A DNA stretch of 25,671 nt. Origin: CAYQDR01 sp964416315. Lineage in GTDB: Bacteria > Methylomirabilota > Methylomirabilia > Rokubacteriales > DASRDR01. The notes beneath the pieces were generated by a model. That model was not told the DNA's origin and did not search any database. It saw only the letters and a program-made list of their open reading frames with translations. A program made the position numbers and the translations under genes. Shown in pieces: positions 13,941-23,086 of this stretch. Location of the stretch: NCBI GenBank assembly GCA_964416315.1, contig CAYQDR010000066.1, positions 1 to 25,671 of the forward strand, written 5' to 3'. The number at the start of each line of letters is the position of its first letter. Position 1 is the first letter of the stretch.

Positions 13941-15242
13941 TTGCTTTCTGGGTTTGTCGACGCCCTTGTCCACCATGCGCATCGCCGCCGGTGGCGTTCG
14001 TGCGCTCGCGGAGCCCAGCAGGCTCCCGGCCTCCGGGCAGCGGTACTCGCCGGTGCACTTTGGATCGGCCTGGTTGCGAGCGCGGCGGCGCAGCCGCCGA
14101 TCCGGATCGGCGCGTCGATGTCCCAGACCGGGGCGTATGGGCTTCTCGGTCAGAACCAGCTCCGCGGGTATCAGCTCTGCGTCAAGCACACGAACGAGAA
14201 GGGTGGCGTCCTGGGACGGACGCTCGAGCTCGTCGTGGAAGACGATCGGTCCGAGCCCGCCACCGCCGGCCGCATCTACGAGAAGCTCATCACCCGGGAC
14301 AAGGTGGACGCGGTCCTGGGGCCGTACTCGTCGCCCATCACGGAGGCCGTGGCCGACGTGACGGAGAAGCACCGGATGGCCATGGTGGCGCCCGGGGCCG
14401 CCGCGACCTCCATCTTCAAGAAGGGGCGGAAGTTCGTCTTCATGGTGCTCTCGCCCTCCGAGGTCTACCTGGAGGGGCTGATCGACATGGCCGCGAGGAG
14501 GGGCCTGAAGACAATTGCCCTCATCCACGAGGACACCCTCTCTCCCACGGCGATGGCCAAGGGATCGCTCGATCTGGCGAAGAAGCGCGGCCTCCAGGTG
14601 CTTGCTGTCGAGGCCTATCCGCCGGGGACGGCCGACTTCTCGACCATCCTCACGAAGATCCGGGCAACGAATCCCGATGTGCTGGCGGCGGCGACGTACT
14701 TCGACGACGCGGTGGCGATCACGCGTCAACTGAAAGCGTCGAATGTGAACTCCAAGATGTTTGGCGTGACGGTCGGCGGAGACCTGCCGAGGTTCTACGA
14801 GGTGCTCGGGCGGAGCGCGGAGTTCGTGTACGGCGCGGCACAATGGGAGCCGGAGCTGGTGACGCTGCTCCGTGGCGGCGAATTGATCCCGGTCGCACGC
14901 CGGTACCCGGGGGCCCGGGAGTTCGTCGAGTCCCACAGAAAGGAGTTCCCCGCGGCTGATCTTTCCTATCACACGGCCCAGGGGTACGGGGCATGCCAGG
15001 TCTTCGTGGAGGCCATCAAGCGCGCGGGCTCCCTGGACGGGGAAAAGGTCAGGGCGGCCATTCTTAACATGAATCTCAACACGGTCTTCGGCGGGTTCAA
15101 GGTGGACCGCGATGGCCTCCAGACCGCGCACACCATGCTGACGTTCCAGTGGCAGGACGGCAAGAAGGTGATCGTCTGGCCCGACGAGCTGGCTCCTGGG
15201 AAGCCACGCTTCCCCACGCCTCCGTGGGGTCAGCGTCAGTGA
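13941..15242 (+). CDS. Array gene 1: type-I periplasmic substrate-binding protein (LivK / Peripla_BP_6 family), start uncertain
   Basis: Binding protein of the branched-chain-amino-acid/amide type, a two-lobed periplasmic receptor for an ABC importer. The mature part begins AQPPIRIGASMSQTGAYG and runs through the first-lobe ligand loop (LGPYSSPITEAVADV, GAAATSIFKKGRKFVFM), YLEGLIDMAA and IHEDTLSP to the end FPTPPWGQRQ. The leader core AAVLAGALWIGLVASAAA is clear, but no in-frame ATG or GTG precedes it. TTG 13941 is the nearest possible start, without a ribosome-binding site. ATG 13975 is better placed but out of frame, suggesting a small frameshift in the leader. The fold is certain; expression of a working leader is not. 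Pocket type B (EDDRSEPATA). The stop overlaps gene 2. Confidence 0.85.
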   Translation: MLSGFVDALVHHAHRRRWRSCARGAQQAPGLRAAVLAGALWIGLVASAAAQPPIRIGASMSQTGAYGLLGQNQLRGYQLCVKHTNEKGGVLGRTLELVVEDDRSEPATAGRIYEKLITRDKVDAVLGPYSSPITEAVADVTEKHRMAMVAPGAAATSIFKKGRKFVFMVLSPSEVYLEGLIDMAARRGLKTIALIHEDTLSPTAMAKGSLDLAKKRGLQVLAVEAYPPGTADFSTILTKIRATNPDVLAAATYFDDAVAITRQLKASNVNSKMFGVTVGGDLPRFYEVLGRSAEFVYGAAQWEPELVTLLRGGELIPVARRYPGAREFVESHRKEFPAADLSYHTAQGYGACQVFVEAIKRAGSLDGEKVRAAILNMNLNTVFGGFKVDRDGLQTAHTMLTFQWQDGKKVIVWPDELAPGKPRFPTPPWGQRQ

Positions 15243-15757
15243 AGAGATCCGGCAGAGCGTTCACCATAGCGCAGATGTTTGGCGCGACCGTCGGTGTCGC
15301 TTTCCCGAAGTCTTGCGAGACCCTCGGCCGAGGCGCCGAGTTCGTGTACGGCGGCTCGCAGTGGCAGCCGGGGCTGGTGACGCTCCGCGCCGGCGGGTTG
15401 ATCCCCATCGCGCGTCAGTGCCCCGGGGGCCCGCGAGTTCGTCGAGTCCCACCGGAGGAATTCCCCGGAGCCGATCTTTCCTATCACTCGGCCGGTGGCT
15501 ACGGCGCGTGCCAGATCCTGGTCGAAGCGATCAAGAGGACGGGCTCCCTCGACGGCGTGAAGATCCGCGAGGCGATTCTCAAAATGGACCTCAACACGGT
15601 CTACGGCGGCTTCAAGGTGGACCCGGACGGCTTCCAGATTGGCCACAAGATGGTGACGACCCAGTGGCGGGACGGTAAGAACGTCATCGTCTGGCCCGAG
15701 GAACTCGCCCCGGGCAAGCCGCGCTTCCCGACGCCGCCGTGGAGTCAACGCCAGTGA
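15239..15757 (+). pseudogene. Array gene 2: binding protein with large internal deletion and two compensating frameshifts
   Basis: GTG 15239 overlaps the gene 1 stop. The first dozen residues (VKRSGRAFTIA) match the leader of gene 4. The frame then jumps to MFGATVGVAFPKSCETLGRG, which corresponds to the second half of the protein. About 711 bases (237 codons, in frame) are missing compared with gene 4, taking the rest of the signal peptide, the whole N-lobe and the ligand pocket. Compared with gene 3, one extra G in the run 15425-15429 and one base lost near 15454-15459 turn AREFVESHRKE into GPRVRRVPPEE and then restore the frame. The C-terminus through FPTPPWSQRQ is normal, and its stop overlaps the gene 3 start, so it can still pass ribosomes on. 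Confidence 0.85.
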
Positions 15758-16971
15758 AGGAGATCGCCGGGCGCTGCATCGCCGTCGTCGCCATCGCGCT
15801 GTGGTTCGGCTCGGGATCAATCGTCGAAGCGCAGTCGCCGATCCGGATTGGCGCGACGTACGCGCAGACCGGATCGCTGGCCGCCATGGGCCAGAACATG
15901 ATGCGCGGCTCCCAGCTGTGTATCAAACACGCCAACGACAAGGGGGGCGTCCTCGGCCGCCGCCTCGAGCTGCTCGTGGAAGACGACCAGTCCGATGGCC
16001 CGACGGCGGCTGCCATCTACGAAAGGCTCATCACCCGGGACAAGGTCGACGCGATCCTCGGTCTCTACTCCTCCCCCCTCACCGAGGCCGTGGCGGATGT
16101 GGTCGAGAGTCACCGGATGCCGATGGTCGCGAACGCCGCCGCGACGTCGATCTTCAAGAAGGGCCGGAAGTTCGTCTTCATGGGCCCCCTCCCTGCCGAG
16201 CGGTTTCTCGAGGGGCTGATCGAGCTGGCCGCGAGCCGAGGACTGAAGAGCGTAGCGGTCATCCACGAGGACACGCTGCTACAGAGAACGATCGCGCAGG
16301 GCGTGCTCGAGTTGGCGAAGAAGCGTGGCCTTCAGATCGCGCTCGCGGAAGCCTACCCGAAGGGCACCACGGACTTCGGCGGGATCCTAGGGAGGGTGAA
16401 GGCCGCGAGCCCGGACGTCCTGGCCGCCGCCGCGTACGACGTGGTGGTGATCACCCGGCTGCTGAAGAAGCTTGGCATCAACCCGAAGATGTTCGGTTCG
16501 ACTGTCGAGGTTGCCCTCCCGGAGTATTACCAGAACCTTGGCCGAGACGCGGAGTTTGTGTACGGGGCGTCGACGTGGGAGGCGGAGCTGGTGACGCTCC
16601 GCGCCGGTGGGCTGATCCCCATCGCGCGTCAGTACCCCGGGGCCCGCGAGTTCGTCGAGTCCCACCGGAAGGAGTTTCCCGGCGCTGAGCTCTCATATCA
16701 CACCGCCAACGCGTACGGCACGTGCCAGGTGCTCCTGGAAGCGATCAGACGTGCAGGCTCCCTCGACGGCGGGAAGGTCCGGGACGCCATCCTGAAGCTG
16801 GACCTCAACACCGCCTTCGGGGCCTTCAAGGTGGATCGCGACGGCTTCCAGATCGCCCACAGAGGGGTCTTGTTCCAGTGGCAGGACGGCAAGAAGGTGA
16901 TCGTCTGGCCCGACGAGCTGGCCCCCGGCAAGCCGCGCTTCCCCACGCCGCCGTGGAGTCGGCGACAGTGA
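15754..16971 (+). CDS. Array gene 3: periplasmic substrate-binding protein
   Basis: 405 residues from GTG 15754, which overlaps the stop of gene 2 (GTGA) and has TGGAG nine bases upstream. The leader VKEIAGRCIAVVAIALWFGS with cleavage after VEA (residue 26) is nearly identical to that of partial gene 11. The body is the most divergent full copy: MGQNMMRGSQLC in helix 1, ANAAATS one residue shorter than in most siblings, YDVVVITRLLKKLGINPK two residues shorter, and ASTWEAELVT in place of QWEPELVT. It has the type B pocket (EDDQSDGPTAA, IHEDTLLQ). These changes lie around the cleft and suggest a different ligand. Confidence 0.93.
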   Translation: MKEIAGRCIAVVAIALWFGSGSIVEAQSPIRIGATYAQTGSLAAMGQNMMRGSQLCIKHANDKGGVLGRRLELLVEDDQSDGPTAAAIYERLITRDKVDAILGLYSSPLTEAVADVVESHRMPMVANAAATSIFKKGRKFVFMGPLPAERFLEGLIELAASRGLKSVAVIHEDTLLQRTIAQGVLELAKKRGLQIALAEAYPKGTTDFGGILGRVKAASPDVLAAAAYDVVVITRLLKKLGINPKMFGSTVEVALPEYYQNLGRDAEFVYGASTWEAELVTLRAGGLIPIARQYPGAREFVESHRKEFPGAELSYHTANAYGTCQVLLEAIRRAGSLDGGKVRDAILKLDLNTAFGAFKVDRDGFQIAHRGVLFQWQDGKKVIVWPDELAPGKPRFPTPPWSRRQ

Positions 16972-18197
16972 ATAGATCCGGAAGGGCGTTGATCCTCGGG
17001 CTTGTTTCCCTGTCCCTGGGGATCGGCGTGCTGCCGATCGCCGACGCTCAACAGCCGATCCGGATCGGGGCGACGCTCGCGCAGACCGGACGCTTCGCCG
17101 ACATCGGTCAGATCCAGCTTCGGGCGTACCAGCTGTGCGTCAAGCACACGAACGAGAAGGGTGGCGTCCTGGGCCGGAGGCTCGAGCTCGTCGTCGAGGA
17201 CGATCAGTCCGAGGCGGCCACGGCCGCCCGCCTCTACGACAAGCTCATCATGCGGGACAAGGTGCATGCGATCCTGGGCCCTTTCTCCTCGCCCATCACC
17301 GATGCGGTGGCCGATGTCGCGGAGAAGCACCGGATGCCTTTAGTCGCGCCGACGGCAGGGGTGACCTCCATCTACAAGAAGGGGCGCAGGTTCGTGTTCA
17401 TGATGTACTCCCCGAGCGAGGTGTACCTGGAAGGCGTCCTCGACATGGCGGCGAAGCGAGGGCTGAAGACGGTGGCCCTCATCCACGAGGACGACTTCTT
17501 CCCCAAGGCCGTCGCCCAGGGGGGACTCGAGCTGGCGAAAAAGCGCGGACTGTCGGTCGTGCTCGTCGAAGCCTATCCCAAGGGGGCGACTGATTTCTCG
17601 GCCGTCCTCACGAAGGTCCGGGCGGCCAACCCCGATGTGCTGGGGGCGGGGACGAACGTCGCGAACGCCGTGCCGCTCACCCGCCAGCTGAAAGAGCTGG
17701 ACGTAAACCCCAAGATGTTCGCACTGACGGTGGGCGTAGACCTGCCTAGCTTCTACGAAACCCTGGGCCGGGGCGCCGAGTTCGTGTACGGACCTACGCA
17801 ATGGGAGGAGGAACTGGTGACGCTCCGCGCCGGCGGGTTGATCCCGATCGCGCGCCAGTACCCCGGGGCCCGAGAGTTCGTCGAGTCCCACCGGAAAGAG
17901 TTTCCCGGCACCCAGCTCTCATATCATTCCGGCGCCGGGTACGGCGGATGCCAGGTGCTCATCGAAGCGATCAAGCGCGCGGGCTCGCTCGACGGCGAGA
18001 AGGTCAGGGACGCCATCCTCAAGATGGACCTGAACACCGTCTTCGGCGCGTTCAAGGTTGACCCGGGCGGCTTCCAGATCGCCCACAAGATGGTGGTCTT
18101 CCAGTGGCAGGACGGCAAGAAGGTGATCGTCTGGCCCGAGGAGCTGGCGCCCGGCAAGCCCCGCTTCCCCACGCCGCCGTGGGGTCAGCGCCCGTGA
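16968..18197 (+). CDS. Array gene 4: periplasmic substrate-binding protein
   Basis: 409 residues from GTG 16968, overlapping the gene 3 stop. Signal peptide 1-27 (VNRSGRALILGLVSLSLGIG ... ADA) is of the same family as the remnant leader of gene 2. The pocket is type B (EDDQSEAATAA, IHEDDFFPKA, TQWEEELVT), with the local changes GPFSSPITDA, PTAGVTSIYKKGRR and GAGTNVANAVPLTRQL. The last is the least conserved stretch and lacks the acidic residues (Y/R-F-D/E-D-A) that most siblings have there. Ends FPTPPWGQRP; the TGGGG there is a weaker ribosome-binding site for gene 5 than TGGAG. Confidence 0.94.
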   Translation: MNRSGRALILGLVSLSLGIGVLPIADAQQPIRIGATLAQTGRFADIGQIQLRAYQLCVKHTNEKGGVLGRRLELVVEDDQSEAATAARLYDKLIMRDKVHAILGPFSSPITDAVADVAEKHRMPLVAPTAGVTSIYKKGRRFVFMMYSPSEVYLEGVLDMAAKRGLKTVALIHEDDFFPKAVAQGGLELAKKRGLSVVLVEAYPKGATDFSAVLTKVRAANPDVLGAGTNVANAVPLTRQLKELDVNPKMFALTVGVDLPSFYETLGRGAEFVYGPTQWEEELVTLRAGGLIPIARQYPGAREFVESHRKEFPGTQLSYHSGAGYGGCQVLIEAIKRAGSLDGEKVRDAILKMDLNTVFGAFKVDPGGFQIAHKMVVFQWQDGKKVIVWPEELAPGKPRFPTPPWGQRP

Positions 18198-19420
18198 GCA
18201 AGGCCAGGAACGTCTTCGCCGTCGCCGTCCTCGTGGCGCTGGCGTCGGCGGTCGCGCCCGTCACAGACGCGCAGCCGCCGATCCGGATCGGCGCATCGAT
18301 CGCCCAGACCGGCGTGTATGCGACGCTGGGCCAAAACCAGCTCCGTGGCTACCAGCTCTGCGTCAAGCACGCGAACGACAGGGGCGGCGTGCTGGGGCGG
18401 AAACTCGAGCTGGTGCTCTACGACGACGGGTCGGATCCCGCCACGGCCGTCCGTCTCTACGAAAAGCTCATCACGCAGGACAAGGTGGATCTCGTGCTCG
18501 GTCCGTACAGCTCGCCCATCAGCGAGGCCGTGGCCGACGTGAACGAAAAGTACAAGATGCCGATGGTGGCCCCCGGCGCCGCGGCCACCTCCATCTACCG
18601 GAAGGGGCGGAGGTTCATCTTCGGCGTGCTCCCTCATGCGGAGACCCGCCTGGGAGGGCTCATCGACCTGGCCGCCAAGAAGGGGCTCAAGACCGTGGCC
18701 GTGGTCAACGTGGATGACCTCGCTCGGAGGGCGGGGGCCCAGGGCACCATCGAATTGGCCAAGAACAAGGGGCTTCAGGTGGTCTTCGCCGAGGCCTACC
18801 CCCTGGGGACGACCGACTTCTCCGCGATCCTGACCAAGGTCCGGGCGGCGAATCCCGACGTACTCGCCGGCTCCACGCGCTTCGAGGACGCCGTGGCCAT
18901 CACCCGCCAGATGAAGGCGTCGGACGTGAATCCCCGGATGTACGGGCTGACGATCGGCGTGGACACGTTCAAGTTCTACGAGCTCCTGGGGCGCGAGGCT
19001 GAGTTCGTCTACGGCGCCACCCCGTGGGTGCCGGAGCTCGTCGAGCTTCGGGCCGGCGGCTTGATCCCGATCGCGCGGCAGTACCCGGGGGCGCGGGAGT
19101 TCGTCGAGGCCTACAAGAGGGAGTTCCCCGGCGCCGATTCCTCGTATCACGCCGCTGCCGGCTACGGCGGGTGCGAGATCCTCGTCGAGGCCATCAGGCG
19201 CGCGGGGTCGCTGGACAGCGACAAGCTCCGCGAAGCCGTCCTGAAGCTCGACCGCAACACCGTGTTCGGCAGATTCCGGGTCGATCGGGATGGGCTCCAG
19301 ATCGCGCACAAGGACCTGGTGTTCCAGTGGCAAGACGGCAAGAAAGTCATCGTCTGGCCCGAGGAGCTGGCGCCGGGCAAGCTGCGCTTCCCGACGCCGC
19401 CGTGGAGTCAACGCCCGTGA
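18194..19420 (+). CDS. Array gene 5: periplasmic substrate-binding protein (pocket type A)
   Basis: 408 residues from GTG 18194 in a GTGA overlap. The leader VSKARNVFAVAVLVALASAV ... TDA (cleavage after 26) is almost that of gene 10, but the body differs from gene 10 and groups with genes 7 and 8. Shared type A marks are YDDGSDPATAV, VNVDDLARR, STRFEDAVAIT, ATPWVPELVE and LDRNTVFGRFRVDRDG. VLPHAETRLGGLIDL replaces the usual SPAEVYLEGLIDM, removing an aromatic residue that is otherwise kept. Confidence 0.94.
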   Translation: MSKARNVFAVAVLVALASAVAPVTDAQPPIRIGASIAQTGVYATLGQNQLRGYQLCVKHANDRGGVLGRKLELVLYDDGSDPATAVRLYEKLITQDKVDLVLGPYSSPISEAVADVNEKYKMPMVAPGAAATSIYRKGRRFIFGVLPHAETRLGGLIDLAAKKGLKTVAVVNVDDLARRAGAQGTIELAKNKGLQVVFAEAYPLGTTDFSAILTKVRAANPDVLAGSTRFEDAVAITRQMKASDVNPRMYGLTIGVDTFKFYELLGREAEFVYGATPWVPELVELRAGGLIPIARQYPGAREFVEAYKREFPGADSSYHAAAGYGGCEILVEAIRRAGSLDSDKLREAVLKLDRNTVFGRFRVDRDGLQIAHKDLVFQWQDGKKVIVWPEELAPGKLRFPTPPWSQRP

Positions 19421-20643
19421 GCAACGTCGCGAAGGTCCTCGTCGTCGCGGTCCTCGCGTCGTTGGCGTGGGCGGTCGCGCCGGTCACAGAGGCGCAGCCG
19501 CCGATCCTGATCGGCGCGTCGGCGTCCAAGACCGGGACGTATGCGGCCCTGGGGCAGAACCAGCTGCGCGGCTACCAGCTCTGCGTCAAACACACGAACG
19601 AGAAGGGCGGCGTCCTGGGACGGAAGCTGGAGCTCGTCGCGGAAGACGATCAGTCCCAGTCCGCCACCGCCATCCGCATCTACGAAAGGCTCATCACACA
19701 AGAAACAGTGGACCTCGTTCTGGGTCCGTACGGCTCACCCATGACCGAGCCCGTGATCAACCTGACCGAAAAGCACAAGATGCCGATGGTGGCACCCCTG
19801 GCCGCCACCACCTCCATCTTCAAGAAGGGGCGGAAGTTCATCTTCATGGTGGTGTCGCCCGCCGAGGTCTATCTGGAGGGGCTCATTGACATGTCCGCCA
19901 AGAAGGCGCTCAGGACCGTGGCCGTCATCAACGAGGACACGCTCTTCCCCAAGGCGATTGCGCAGGGGACCATCGAGCTAGCCAAGAAGAAGGGGCTCCA
20001 AGTGGTCTTCGCCGAAGCCTACCGCAAGGGCACCACCGATTTCTCCGCAATCCTGACGAACGTTCGGGCGGCGAACCCCGACGTGCTCAGCGCCGCTACT
20101 TACTTCGATGACGCGGTGGCCATCACCCGCCAGATGAAAGCGCTCAATGTGAACCCCAAGATGTACGGGGCGACGTCGGGCGTGGACCTGCTCAAGTTTT
20201 ACGAGGTCCTAGGAAGGGACGCGGAGTTCCTCTACGGCGCGACTCAGTGGGAGCCGGAACTGGTGATACTCCGGGCCGGTGGCCTAATCCCTATCGCGCG
20301 CCAGTACCCCGGGGCCAGGGAGTTCGTCGAATCCCACAAGAAGGAGTTTCCCGGCGCCGACCTCTCCTATTTCTCCGCCGGCGGTTACGGCGGTTGCCAG
20401 ATTCTTGTCGAGGCCGTCAAGCGCGCCGGCTCGCTGGACAGGGAGAAGATCAGGGACGCGATTCTGAAGCTGGACTTCAACACCGTCTTCGGCGCGTTCA
20501 AGGTGGACCCGGACGGCTTTCAGATCGCGCACAAGATGGTCACGTTCCAGTGGCAGGAGGGCAAGAAAGTGATCGTGTGGCCCGGCGAGCTGGCGCCCGG
20601 ACAGGCACGCTTCCCCACACCCCCGTGGAGCCAACGACCATGA
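19417..20643 (+). CDS. Array gene 6: periplasmic substrate-binding protein
   Basis: 408 residues from GTG 19417 (GTGA overlap, TGGAG nine bases upstream). The leader VSNVAKVLVVAVLASLAWAV matches gene 7, whereas the C-terminal 70 residues (LDREKIRDAILKLDFNTVFG, ELAPGQARFPTPPWSQRP) match gene 9. It thus looks like a recombinant of array members. Pocket type B (EDDQSQSATAI, INEDTLFPKA, ATYFDDAVAIT, TQWEPELVI). PPILIGAS replaces PPIRIGAS and EPVINLTEKHK replaces EAVADVTEKHR near the N-lobe ligand loop. Confidence 0.94.
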   Translation: MSNVAKVLVVAVLASLAWAVAPVTEAQPPILIGASASKTGTYAALGQNQLRGYQLCVKHTNEKGGVLGRKLELVAEDDQSQSATAIRIYERLITQETVDLVLGPYGSPMTEPVINLTEKHKMPMVAPLAATTSIFKKGRKFIFMVVSPAEVYLEGLIDMSAKKALRTVAVINEDTLFPKAIAQGTIELAKKKGLQVVFAEAYRKGTTDFSAILTNVRAANPDVLSAATYFDDAVAITRQMKALNVNPKMYGATSGVDLLKFYEVLGRDAEFLYGATQWEPELVILRAGGLIPIARQYPGAREFVESHKKEFPGADLSYFSAGGYGGCQILVEAVKRAGSLDREKIRDAILKLDFNTVFGAFKVDPDGFQIAHKMVTFQWQEGKKVIVWPGELAPGQARFPTPPWSQRP

Positions 20644-21866
20644 GCAACGCCGCGAAGGTCTTCATCGCCGCGGTCCTCGCGGCGTCGGTGTGGGCGGTCG
20701 CGCCGGTCACAGAGGCGCAGCCGCCGATCCGGATCGGGGCGTCGCTCGCCCAGACCGGCGTGTATGCGGCGCCCGGCCAGAACCTGCTCCGTGGCTACCA
20801 GCTGTGCGTCAAGCAGATGAACGACAAGGGCGGGGTGCTGGGGCGAAAGCTCGAACTGGTGCTCTACGACGACGGGTCGGACCCCGCCACGGCCGTCCGC
20901 CTCTATGAAAAGCTCATCACGCAGGACAAGGTGGATCTGGTTCTTGGTCCGTTCAGCTCGCCCATCGTCGAAGCCGTGGCCGACGTGACCGAGAAGCATA
21001 GGATGCCGATGGTGGCTCCCAGCGCCGCGACCACCTCCATCTTCAAGAAGGGGCGGAAGTACATCTTCATGGTGCAACCCCCTGCCGAGTTCTTCCTGGA
21101 AGGGCTCATCGACCTCGCCGCCAAGAAGGGGCTCAAGACCGTGGCCCTGATCAACGTAGACGATCTATTTGGGCGGGCGACGACCCAGGGCGCCATCGAG
21201 CTGGCCAAAAAGAAGGGCCTTCAGGTGGTCTTCGTCGCCGCCTACCCCGAGGGGAATACCGACTTCTCCACGATCCTGGCCAAGGTGCGGGCGACGGACC
21301 CCGACGTGCTGGGCGGCGCCACGCGCTTCGAGGACGCGGTGGCCATCACCCGTCAGCTCAAGGCGCTGGACGTGAATCCCCGGATGGTCGGGCTGACGGT
21401 GGGCGTGGACCTGCCCAAGTTTTACGAGGTCGTGGGGCGTGATGCCGAGTTCGTCTACGGCGCCACCCCATGGCTGCCTGAGCTCGTCGAGCTCCGGGCC
21501 GGCGGATTGATCCCGATTGCACGGCAGTACCCCGGGGCGCGGGAGTTCGTCGAGTCTCACAAGAAGGAGTTCCCCGGCGCCGGTCTCTCCTTTTTTTCCG
21601 CTGCCGGCTACGGCGGCTGCCAGATTCTCGTCGAGGCCATCCGGCGCGCCGGGTCTCTGGACGGCGAGAAGATCCGCGACGCCATTCTGAAGACGGACCG
21701 CAACACCGTCTTCGGCGGATTCCGGGTCGATCGGGATGGGCTCCAGGTCGCGCACAAGAGGGTGCTGTTCCAGTGGCAGGACGGCAAGAAGGTCGTCGTC
21801 TGGCCCGAGGAGCTGGCCCCCGGGAAGCCGCGCTTCCCGACGCCGCCGTGGAGTCAGCGGCAGTGA
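20640..21866 (+). CDS. Array gene 7: periplasmic substrate-binding protein (pocket type A)
   Basis: 408 residues; the first array gene with an ATG start (ATGA overlap at 20640-20643). Leader MSNAAKVFIAAVLAASVWAV ... TEA as in gene 6, body as in genes 5 and 8: YDDGSDPATAV, INVDDLFGRA, TRFEDAVAIT, ATPWLPELVE, TDRNTVFGGFRVDRDG. Distinctive changes are KQMNDKGG for KHTNEKGG, LGPFSSPIVEA, VQPPAEFFLEG and SFFSAAGYGGC. Confidence 0.94.
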   Translation: MSNAAKVFIAAVLAASVWAVAPVTEAQPPIRIGASLAQTGVYAAPGQNLLRGYQLCVKQMNDKGGVLGRKLELVLYDDGSDPATAVRLYEKLITQDKVDLVLGPFSSPIVEAVADVTEKHRMPMVAPSAATTSIFKKGRKYIFMVQPPAEFFLEGLIDLAAKKGLKTVALINVDDLFGRATTQGAIELAKKKGLQVVFVAAYPEGNTDFSTILAKVRATDPDVLGGATRFEDAVAITRQLKALDVNPRMVGLTVGVDLPKFYEVVGRDAEFVYGATPWLPELVELRAGGLIPIARQYPGAREFVESHKKEFPGAGLSFFSAAGYGGCQILVEAIRRAGSLDGEKIRDAILKTDRNTVFGGFRVDRDGLQVAHKRVLFQWQDGKKVVVWPEELAPGKPRFPTPPWSQRQ

Positions 21867-23086
21867 AGGGGATTCACCGGACCTGTCTCGTCGTCATCAC
21901 CATCGCGGTGGTGCTCGGCTCGGGACCCACCGTCGAGGCCCAGCCGCCAATCCGGATCGGCGCGACGCCTTCCCAGACCGGCGTCTATGCGGCGCTCGGC
22001 CAGAACCAGCTCCGTGGCTACCAGCTCTGTGTCAAGCACACGAACGAAAAGGGCGGAGTGCTGGGGCGGAAGCTCGAGCTCGGGGTCTACGACGACGAGT
22101 CGGATCCCGCCACGGCCGTCCGTCTCTACGAAAGGCTCATCACGCAGGATAAGGTGGACCAAGTGCTCGGCCCGTATGGCTCGCCCATCACCGACGCCGT
22201 GGCCGATGTGACCGAGAGACACAAGCTGCCGATGGTGGGCAACGCTGCTGCCACCTCGATCTACAGGAAGGGGCGGAAGTTCATCTTCGCTATGGTTCCC
22301 CCGGCCGAGGTCTACCTGGAAGGGCTCGTCGACATGGGCGCCAAGAAGGGGCTCAAGACCCTGGCCATGATCAACCGGGATGACCTCTCTTCGAGGGCGA
22401 TAGCACAAGGCGTCATCGAGCTGGCCAGGAAGAAGGGACTTCAGGTGGTCTTCGCCGAGGCCTACCCTCAGGGGACAACGGACTTCTCCACGATCCTGAC
22501 GAAGGTTCGGGCGGCCAACCCCGACGTGCTGGGTGGCGCCACGCGCTTCGACGACGCGGTGGCCATCACCCGCCAGCTCAAAGCGCTGGACGTGAATCCT
22601 CGGATGGTGGGACTGACGGTCGGTGTGGACCTGCCCAAGTTCTACGAGGTCGCGGGGCGTGATGCGGAGTTTGTCTACGGGTCCACCCCGTGGCTGCCTG
22701 AGCTCGTCGAGGTCCGGGCCGGCGGATTGATCCCGATCGCGCGGCAGTACCCCGGGGCGCGAGAGTTCGTCGAGTCCTACAAGAGGGAGTTCCCCGGCGC
22801 CGACCTCTCCTTCCACTCCGCGCACGGTTATGGCGGCTGTGAGGTTCTCATCGAGGCCATCCGGCGCGCTGGGTCTCTGGATGGCGAGAAGATCCGTGAC
22901 GCCATTCTCAAGATGAACCGCAACACCGTCTTCGGCGCATTCCGGGTCGATCGGGATGGAGTCCAGATCGCGCACAAAATGTTGCTGTTTCAGTGGCAGG
23001 ACGGCAAGAAGGTCATCGTCTGGCCGGAGGAGCTGGCGCCCGGCAAGCCGCGCTTCCCCACGCCGCCGTGGAGTCAACGACCATGA
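21863..23086 (+). CDS. Array gene 8: periplasmic substrate-binding protein (pocket type A)
   Basis: 407 residues from GTG 21863 (GTGA). The leader VKGIHRTCLVVITIAVVLGS ... VEA resembles genes 3 and 11, but the body is closest to gene 7: TRFDDAVAITRQLKALDVNP, GLTVGVDLPKFYEV, STPWLPELVE. The pocket has YDDESDPATAV, INRDDLSSRA and GNAAATSIYRKGRK, the last one residue shorter than usual, as in gene 3. It ends FPTPPWSQRP. Confidence 0.94.
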   Translation: MKGIHRTCLVVITIAVVLGSGPTVEAQPPIRIGATPSQTGVYAALGQNQLRGYQLCVKHTNEKGGVLGRKLELGVYDDESDPATAVRLYERLITQDKVDQVLGPYGSPITDAVADVTERHKLPMVGNAAATSIYRKGRKFIFAMVPPAEVYLEGLVDMGAKKGLKTLAMINRDDLSSRAIAQGVIELARKKGLQVVFAEAYPQGTTDFSTILTKVRAANPDVLGGATRFDDAVAITRQLKALDVNPRMVGLTVGVDLPKFYEVAGRDAEFVYGSTPWLPELVEVRAGGLIPIARQYPGAREFVESYKREFPGADLSFHSAHGYGGCEVLIEAIRRAGSLDGEKIRDAILKMNRNTVFGAFRVDRDGVQIAHKMLLFQWQDGKKVIVWPEELAPGKPRFPTPPWSQRP

